A DNA stretch of 36,971 nucleotides, from assembly GCA_023249405.1 (NCBI GenBank), contig JAHFCR010000028.1, positions 1-36,971 on the forward strand, in the 5' to 3' direction. Below are positions 32,512-36,971 of the stretch, piece by piece. A program made the translations under genes and the position numbers. How positions within the stretch are numbered: the first letter of the stretch is position 1; each line of letters starts with the position of its first letter. The DNA comes from Peptococcaceae bacterium. Its GTDB lineage: Bacteria > Bacillota > DSM-12270 > Thermacetogeniales > Thermacetogeniaceae. Under the pieces are notes generated by a model. That model made no database searches, was not told where the DNA came from, and saw nothing but the letters and a program-made list of their open reading frames with translations.

Positions 32512-32540
32512 ATTATAATATATATCCTTATAGATGTAAA
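32512..32540 (-). promoter_or_regulatory. Promoter of the riboswitch-eam unit
   Basis: On the - strand: TTTACA (32535-32540), 17-base spacer, perfect TATAAT (32512-32517). The transcript would start near 32505, just upstream of the aptamer. Confidence 0.72.
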
Positions 32541-32719
32541 GATACCGAATTGCTTGCACAATAGCCAATTATTTACTTGATCACCCCTCTGGCCAGAACT
32601 TTTTAGCCTACTCTTGGCGAAATAACATCAACTGCCGGAGGATAAACAAACCGCCCGGCGCGAAGGGTCGGGACTCACATGATGGCTCGTTTCTTACAAA
32701 ACCCCGGACATGGGAAGCG

Positions 32720-32944
32720 GTGTGCCATGCAACCGGTACCGGAGAGCAAATGCGGCGGCCACCCTGCCGAACTGCAAGCGCTCCTATCAAAGCGAAAGAG
32801 GAAGAGCGGGAGGCCCGGCAGGAGGCCGCGGAAGCACAGCTTAACGCCTTGAGAGCGCTTCTGCCCGGCATTTTAGAAAAGCCCGCCCGAATCAAGGACT
32901 CCCGCCGACCGGAAAGGGCCAGGCACAAGCTCCCGGCAAGATGA
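32720..32944 (+). pseudogene. Possible transposase N-terminal remnant
   Basis: The frame reads through KAKEEEREARQEAAEAQLNA and LEKPARIKDSRRPERARHKL before a stop. The last segment resembles the KIxDPRxPxxxRHxL stretch at the N-terminus of ISAs1/H-repeat-type transposases. There is no ribosome binding site, no DDE core and no inverted repeats that I can see. It may be a decayed insertion sequence or chance. The rest of 32541-32965 holds nothing else that I recognise. Confidence 0.25.
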
Positions 32945-32965
32945 TTGTCGCTGTGTCCTGAATGG

Positions 32966-32994
32966 TTTACAGAGGGGCCAAAGGGTAGTAAAAT
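32966..32994 (+). promoter_or_regulatory. Promoter of the vapBC-type operon
   Basis: TTTACA (32966-32971), 17-base spacer, TAAAAT (32989-32994), ending 34 bases before the antitoxin ATG. Antitoxin autoregulation at this site is expected but not seen directly. Confidence 0.6.
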
Positions 32995-33028
32995 TATAAG
33001 TAGTAGTAAATACGATGGAGGGTATACC

Positions 33029-33274
33029 ATGATTCAAAAGGTTACTATTTCGGAGAAGGGACAAATTATTATTCCAAGTGTCTTACGTAAACGATATGGC
33101 TTGCAAAAGGGCGATAAGCTGTCTGTGGAAGAAGCGGATGGCGCAATTGTGCTCCGGCCACTAGCGGCTCACCCCATACTCGGCTTGAGAGGTAAGTATA
33201 AAAGCACAGGTCAGGAAAAATTAACAGATGTTCTTCTTCATGAACGAAAGCTGGAAAGGGAGAGAGATGTTTGA
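33029..33274 (+). CDS. AbrB/MazE-type (SpoVT-AbrB fold) antitoxin
   Basis: 81 residues with a swapped-hairpin DNA-binding domain: VTISEKGQIIIPSVLRKRYGL then KGDKLSVEEADGAIVLRPL. The C-terminal tail (GLRGKYKSTGQEKLTDVLLHER) is of the toxin-wrapping type. ATG 33029 has GGAGGG 6 bases upstream; the frame is open further up but crosses the promoter. It overlaps the PIN-domain gene by 4 bases. Likely antitoxin and autorepressor. Confidence 0.9.
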   Translation: MIQKVTISEKGQIIIPSVLRKRYGLQKGDKLSVEEADGAIVLRPLAAHPILGLRGKYKSTGQEKLTDVLLHERKLERERDV

Positions 33275-33678
33275 GCAAGAAAAATATCGTCCTTGATGCC
33301 TATGCGATCATGGCGGTAATTGAGGATGAGCCTGGCGCTCAGGCTGTTGCCGACATTATTTCTAATGAACAGCATGAGATATATATGAGCGCTATTAACT
33401 TAGGGGAAGCGTACTACATTCTTTTGCGAGAGCAGGGAAAACAGTCTGCGGAGGAAGTAGTCGGCAGCATTTTTCTGGATGACTCCTTCAGGGTTCAGGA
33501 AGCTTCCTGGCAAAGAATAAAAGCCGCGGCAGCTATTAAATCCAAGGGCGGCCTCTCCTATGCTGATGCCTTTGTTCTAGGGCTGGCACAAGAGATGCAA
33601 GCGGCAATAGTAACGGGAGACCAGGAAATACGTACATTAGCGCAACCAGACCTACAAATTATCTGGATAGGTAAATGA
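33271..33678 (+). CDS. PIN-domain (VapC-type) toxin ribonuclease
   Basis: 135 residues. The PIN fold carries its four acidic residues: Asp9 (IVLDAYAIMAV), Glu46 (INLGEAYYIL), Asp99 (LSYADAFVLGLA) and Asp117 (VTGDQEIRTL). VapC toxins cut tRNA or rRNA at specific sites; the target here is unknown. The TTG start at 33271 lies within the antitoxin stop (TTGA overlap), giving coupled translation. It lies just before the end of the NHEJ operon, which is transcribed towards it. Confidence 0.88.
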   Translation: MSKKNIVLDAYAIMAVIEDEPGAQAVADIISNEQHEIYMSAINLGEAYYILLREQGKQSAEEVVGSIFLDDSFRVQEASWQRIKAAAAIKSKGGLSYADAFVLGLAQEMQAAIVTGDQEIRTLAQPDLQIIWIGK

Positions 33679-33744
33679 GAATGATGAATGGCTGTTGTGA
33701 GAGAATCTTTCTGCGTATAGTCCCTGGGGTGATTGAACGCTCTG

Positions 33745-34674
33745 TCAGTCCCCGTCAGGCGGCAGTTCCTGTTTCAACTCCAGCACCGGGGCAAACAGGT
33801 CGCCCAGCGCCTGCCAGCGCCGTACCACCTGATCCGCTTCGAAGAACAGCAGTTGGGAGTCCCTGCCGGCGACGGCGGCCTCCACCTCCGGCCACTGCAC
33901 CGGTGTGGACGCGGTGGGACGCTCCCTGGCCCGCAGGGAGTAGACGCAGACCGTGGTCTTGTGATGGTCGTTCTGGCTCCAATCGACCAGGACCTTGCCC
34001 TGGCGCAGGCTCTTGGTCATCTTGGAGACCACCAGGTCCGGGTGCTGTTCCTCCAGCAGGCGGGCCTGCGCATGGGCGAAGCTCTTGGTTTGATCGTAAG
34101 CAACCGCTGTGTTCAGGGGCACGTAGACCTGCAGCCCCTTGGACCCGGATGTTTTGGGGAAACTTTGCAGGCCCTGGCCGGCAAATGCCTGGCGCAGCCA
34201 CAGGGCCACCTGGGCGCACTCGAGGATGGAGGCCGGCGGCCCTGGGTCCAGGTCAAAGACCATCATTGAGGGTGTGGCGGGATCCTCTCCCAGCGAGAGC
34301 GAGGTGTGCAGCTCGATGGCCGCGGTATTCACCACCCAGACCAGCGATGGCAAATCGTTGACCAGGCAGAAGTTGACGTTCCGCTCGTTGGACCCGCTGT
34401 ACACCGGAGCGGTGTCCAGCCAGGACGGGCGATATTCCGGGCACTCCTTCTGATAAAAATAGGCGCCGTCCACGCCGCCGGGATAGCGCTTCAGGGTGAC
34501 GGGGCGCCCTGCCAGGTGCGGCAGGAGAGCCGGAGCGATCTGGACGTAGTAGTCGATCACCTGCGCCTTGGTAAAGCCGCTGGCCGGGTAATAGACCTTG
34601 TTCAGATTGGAGAGTTGCAACTGCTTACCGTCAACGTCGATCGCAGTCTTGGTCGTGGATGCTTTACCGGGCAC
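33745..34674 (-). CDS. ligD: LigD-type NHEJ polymerase/primase
   Basis: 309 residues of the LigD polymerase (AEP primase) domain alone. Key motifs are LSNLNKVYYPASGFTKAQVI, MMVFDLDPG with the two metal-binding Asp, SGSKGLQVYVPL and VDWSQN with the third Asp. It fills gaps and adds ribonucleotides during bacterial end joining. The ligase and nuclease parts of a full LigD are not fused; the ligase is a separate gene upstream. GTG 34674 overlaps the ku stop by 11 bases. Confidence 0.92.
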   Translation of the reverse strand: MPGKASTTKTAIDVDGKQLQLSNLNKVYYPASGFTKAQVIDYYVQIAPALLPHLAGRPVTLKRYPGGVDGAYFYQKECPEYRPSWLDTAPVYSGSNERNVNFCLVNDLPSLVWVVNTAAIELHTSLSLGEDPATPSMMVFDLDPGPPASILECAQVALWLRQAFAGQGLQSFPKTSGSKGLQVYVPLNTAVAYDQTKSFAHAQARLLEEQHPDLVVSKMTKSLRQGKVLVDWSQNDHHKTTVCVYSLRARERPTASTPVQWPEVEAAVAGRDSQLLFFEADQVVRRWQALGDLFAPVLELKQELPPDGD

Positions 34675-35485
34675 CGGTTCGCTTCGCCCCCTTCCTGGCC
34701 GGGGCCTTCTTGTTGACAGAGGCCAGGCTGGCTTCCAGCGCCGCCATCAGATCGATCACCTTGCCGGATTCCTCGGCCGGCGGCTGAATCACCACTGTCT
34801 CCCCCTCGGCCTTGCGGTTGATCATATCCATTACCCGCTCCCGGAAGTCGTCATGATACTTTCCGGGGTCGAACTCCACCGCAAGAGTGGTGATCAGCCG
34901 CTCTGCCATCTCCAGTTCCCGCGGCGCCGGGCTGGCATCCGCCGGCGGCAGGTCTTCCAGCTGCTCCTGAGGCACCACCTCATCGGCGAAGTACATCGTA
35001 GACAGGCCCAAGGCATTCCCGACCGGACGGATCACCGACAGGTGCTGCTTGTTGTGCAGCACAAACCTGGCGACAGCCACCTTGCCGGTCTTGCGCATGG
35101 CCAATAGCAGCAAGGAGTAAGCCCTGGCCGCGCCCTTATCCGGTACCAGGTAGTAGGATTTTTCAAAGTAGACCGGGTCGATCTTAGAGATATCGACAAA
35201 GTCATCGATCTCTATCTTGCGGGTATTCTCCGGGAACAGGGCATCCATCTCTTCATCGGCGATTACCACATGGCGCCCCGGGGAGACCTCGTAACCCCGA
35301 ACGATCTCCTCGGCGGGCACTTCGGCCCCGTCGGAGGCGCAGACATTCTTCAGGCGGATGCGGCAACCGTCAGATTTGCGCAATTGGTGAAAGCGAATCG
35401 CCTTTACTTTGACCGAGTTGTACAGCTTGACTGGAACATTGACCAGACCCAGGCTGATGGTACCGCTCCAGATATGTCTTGGCAT
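34664..35485 (-). CDS. ku: Ku end-binding protein
   Basis: 273-residue bacterial Ku homodimer subunit that threads onto DNA double-strand ends and recruits LigD. It begins MPRHIWSGTISLGLVNVPVK, continues with the core EIDDFVDISKIDPVYFEKSYYLVPD and LSTMYFADEV, and ends in a Lys/Arg-rich tail (VNKKAPARKGAKRTGAR). Length is normal. It sits between the ligase gene (19 bases upstream) and the polymerase gene (overlapping). Spore formers often use Ku/LigD for repair on outgrowth, which would fit but is not shown here. Confidence 0.95.
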   Translation of the reverse strand: MPRHIWSGTISLGLVNVPVKLYNSVKVKAIRFHQLRKSDGCRIRLKNVCASDGAEVPAEEIVRGYEVSPGRHVVIADEEMDALFPENTRKIEIDDFVDISKIDPVYFEKSYYLVPDKGAARAYSLLLLAMRKTGKVAVARFVLHNKQHLSVIRPVGNALGLSTMYFADEVVPQEQLEDLPPADASPAPRELEMAERLITTLAVEFDPGKYHDDFRERVMDMINRKAEGETVVIQPPAEESGKVIDLMAALEASLASVNKKAPARKGAKRTGAR

Positions 35486-35504
35486 GCCGGATCAACCTCT
35501 CGAT

Positions 35505-36590
35505 CTATGTTTCCCGGACAACATCCCGGGGACTCTTATCCTGTCGCAGTCCCTTGAAGGACGGATGGCGCAGGGTATGATTGGGCGTCCACTCGGTAAA
35601 CTCCACCTCGCAGACCAGCAACGGCTCCACGAATACCGCGCCCGCCCGGGGGCCGCCGGATGTCCGGACAACGGACGCAGAGTATCCGGATGCCCGCTGA
35701 TCGGCATGGTGCGGCGCCTGACTGCGTATCCATGCCTCCGAATCCTGGCGGAAAGGGCTCGTGACTCGGCATAGCGGCTGTAGCGCTTTCTGCAGCTTAT
35801 CCAGCATCAGATCGGAGAAGCCGGTGCCTACCTTACCGGCAAAAATCAGTTGTTGTTCCAATCCGCGGGCTGCAGCCTGATCCGGCGCCAGGTCATAATA
35901 GCCTACCATCAACGCCCCGATCCTCCCGGACCGGGCACCGCGCCCTGGAAGCCAGCCGCCGATCACCAGTTCCTGACGCAGCTGATTCTTGATCTTCAGC
36001 CAACATCCGGTGCGCCTGCCTGGCTGATAGGGGCTGTCCAGCAGCTTGGCCATCACCCCCTCCATGCCCAATTGCTGGCTGATCCCCTGCACAGCAGGGC
36101 CGTTGCCGGCTGTGCAGCCGGGAGTCTGCCAGGTCCTGCCCGCCAGCCCCAGATCCTGCAAGAGATGGCGGCGCCTGGCATAGGGCTGGGAGATCATAGA
36201 AATACCATTCCGGTAGAGCAGATCGAATATCATATAGGTGACCGGAGTGGTGGCCATCAGCTGACTGACCGCCCGATCCGAAGCCACACCCATCCGGCTC
36301 TGGAGGCTGGCAAAGGATGGTCTGCCATTATCCCCCAGAGCGACGATCTCCCCGTCCAGGATCAGTTGGCAAGAACCGAGTTCCTCCGCCAGAGACAGCA
36401 CCTCCGGGTATTGCCGGGTAATATCCAGCAGGTTGCGGCTGGATAGGCAGGCCCGTCCACGGTCGAGGTAGAGAATGGCCCTGATGCCGTCCCATTTCAT
36501 CTCAAAACCGTAGTCGCCGTCGTTGACCGGCATCGAACCAGGCTTGGCCAACATGGGTTGTATCTGCCGCGGCATCAGTGATTCCGCCAT
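35505..36590 (-). CDS. ATP-dependent DNA ligase (LigD ligase domain, stand-alone)
   Basis: About 361 residues. Ligase motif I is FEMKWDGIRA with the adenylated Lys, then SSRNLLDIT, ILDGEIVAL (motif III) and MIFDLLYRNG; EGVMAKLLDSPYQPGRRTGCWLKIKN covers motifs IV and V. The OB-fold follows (LVIGGWLPGRGARSGRIGALMVGYYD) and ends in EVEFTEWTPNHTLRHPSFKG. An extra segment of about 30 residues (HHADQRASGYSASVVRTSG) separates SPF from the VEPLLVCEVEF strand, longer than usual. ATG 36590 has GGAG 9 bases upstream; the frame is open to 36713 but crosses the upstream terminator region. First gene of the NHEJ operon. Confidence 0.9.
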   Translation of the reverse strand: MAESLMPRQIQPMLAKPGSMPVNDGDYGFEMKWDGIRAILYLDRGRACLSSRNLLDITRQYPEVLSLAEELGSCQLILDGEIVALGDNGRPSFASLQSRMGVASDRAVSQLMATTPVTYMIFDLLYRNGISMISQPYARRRHLLQDLGLAGRTWQTPGCTAGNGPAVQGISQQLGMEGVMAKLLDSPYQPGRRTGCWLKIKNQLRQELVIGGWLPGRGARSGRIGALMVGYYDLAPDQAAARGLEQQLIFAGKVGTGFSDLMLDKLQKALQPLCRVTSPFRQDSEAWIRSQAPHHADQRASGYSASVVRTSGGPRAGAVFVEPLLVCEVEFTEWTPNHTLRHPSFKGLRQDKSPRDVVRET

Positions 36591-36677
36591 TCTCGACCAC
36601 TCCGGAATTATTCTCTGCAGGCTTAGTATGGCGACGGATGGCAGCATCTTATACTGCCCAATTTCCGGTCCCCACAA

Positions 36678-36703
36678 TAAGAAAACCCCGGATTCCCGGG
36701 GTT
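36678..36703 (-). terminator. Intrinsic terminator of the right-edge gene
   Basis: On the - strand: AACCCCGG/CCGGGGTT stem (36684-36703) with a 4-base loop, followed by TTTTCTTATT. It lies 31 bases after the stop of the partial gene at the right edge and separates it from the NHEJ operon. Confidence 0.8.
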
Positions 36704-36734
36704 GGCAACACAAATCCGACCAGATTCAACGGCG

Positions 36735-36971
36735 CTAACTATGGTTCTCCCAGTAAATGCTTGCCCCGCCCGGATAATAATTGCCGTAGAAGCCAGGGTC
36801 GGCGGTCAGGCCGCTGATCAGTTCATTGGCCGGACCGCCTGGCAGCGGCACGGCGTACAGTGAGCCGGTGGTCGCATTATTCAGGCGCAGGAAGATCATG
36901 GATGTTGCTCCCGGGGCAATCGACGGGGCGTAATCAGCGGTTCCATCCGGGCCGGCCGTGATGACCCGGGC
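36735..36971 (-). CDS. C-terminal 78 residues of an unknown protein
   Basis: The gene enters from the right edge; its start lies outside. Visible residues include ADYAPSIAPGATSMIFLRLN, TGSLYAVPLPGGPANELISG and GGASIYWENHS before TAG. The spacing PSIAPGATSMIFL, then LYAVPLPGG, recalls one blade of a TolB/WD40-like beta-propeller or a secreted repeat protein. This is only a resemblance. The terminator follows closely. Confidence 0.6.
   Translation of the reverse strand, partial: ARVITAGPDGTADYAPSIAPGATSMIFLRLNNATTGSLYAVPLPGGPANELISGLTADPGFYGNYYPGGASIYWENHS

Noticed and set aside
32608-33030. 140-codon open frame on the - strand
   Set aside because: It covers the vapBC promoter and the transposase-like scrap on the opposite strand; no family features and no credible ribosome binding site.

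Overview
The window is chromosomal DNA, rich in G and C, from an anaerobic, probably spore-forming member of the Bacillota. Pointers are two c-di-AMP (ydaO/yuaA-type) riboswitches, a SleB/LysM cell-wall hydrolase, a DUF815 ATPase, an acpS-nnr-alr cluster, a siroheme-decarboxylase/AhbC heme branch and a Ku/LigD end-joining operon. HlyD-type adaptors in both efflux operons would suit a diderm lineage such as Sporomusales (Negativicutes), but Peptococcales-like lineages are also possible. This placement is inference; no rRNA gene is present.

Layout. 1-92: start of a leftward gene that runs off the edge. 366-1772: promoter, c-di-AMP riboswitch, LysM/SleB hydrolase, terminator. 1811-7372: a long leftward group transcribed tsaE, tsaB, rimI, DUF3006 gene, a 43-residue ORF, tsaD, lgt, radical SAM/PDZ protein. 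It supplies the t6A tRNA-modification proteins TsaB, TsaD and TsaE. 7699-9078: DUF815 ATPase. 9084-13180: leftward acpS, nnr, alr and a class-I-amidotransferase-like hydrolase. 13358-16817: TetR, HlyD and DHA2-type MFS drug-efflux operon. 16841-18035: a 1.2 kb islet carrying hicAB, bounded by two degenerate tRNA 3' ends in the same orientation. 18052-21912: leftward PAS protein, patatin, YchF-like GTPase/ATPase and threonine aldolase. 22107-23729: rocB-like M20 peptidase. 23900-28917: a second TetR-controlled efflux operon (HlyD, ABC ATPase, two ABC-2 permeases), closed by a 38-bp perfect palindrome. 28989-32540: leftward promoter, second c-di-AMP riboswitch with terminator, glutamate 2,3-aminomutase, AhbC-like radical SAM enzyme and AhbB-like siroheme decarboxylase. 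32720-33678: transposase-like remnant and a vapBC-type toxin-antitoxin pair. 33745-36590: leftward NHEJ operon (ATP ligase, Ku, LigD-type polymerase). 36735-36971: C-terminal end of another leftward gene.

The strongest biological story is at 30922-32540. The aminomutase there would usually be labelled lysine 2,3-aminomutase, but both lysine-binding aspartates are replaced in the way reported for glutamate 2,3-aminomutase (Lys and Asn). Its leader is a c-di-AMP aptamer followed by an intrinsic terminator. Because beta-glutamate is a compatible solute and c-di-AMP is the osmotic/potassium second messenger, this reads as a c-di-AMP-gated beta-glutamate osmoadaptation unit. Other points of interest are an apparent ATT start codon for tsaB, the tRNA-scar-bounded hicAB islet, an ABC ATPase with degenerate signature and H-loop, a rearranged radical SAM/PDZ/DUF512-like protein, and a run of DnaA-box-like sites between tsaD and lgt.
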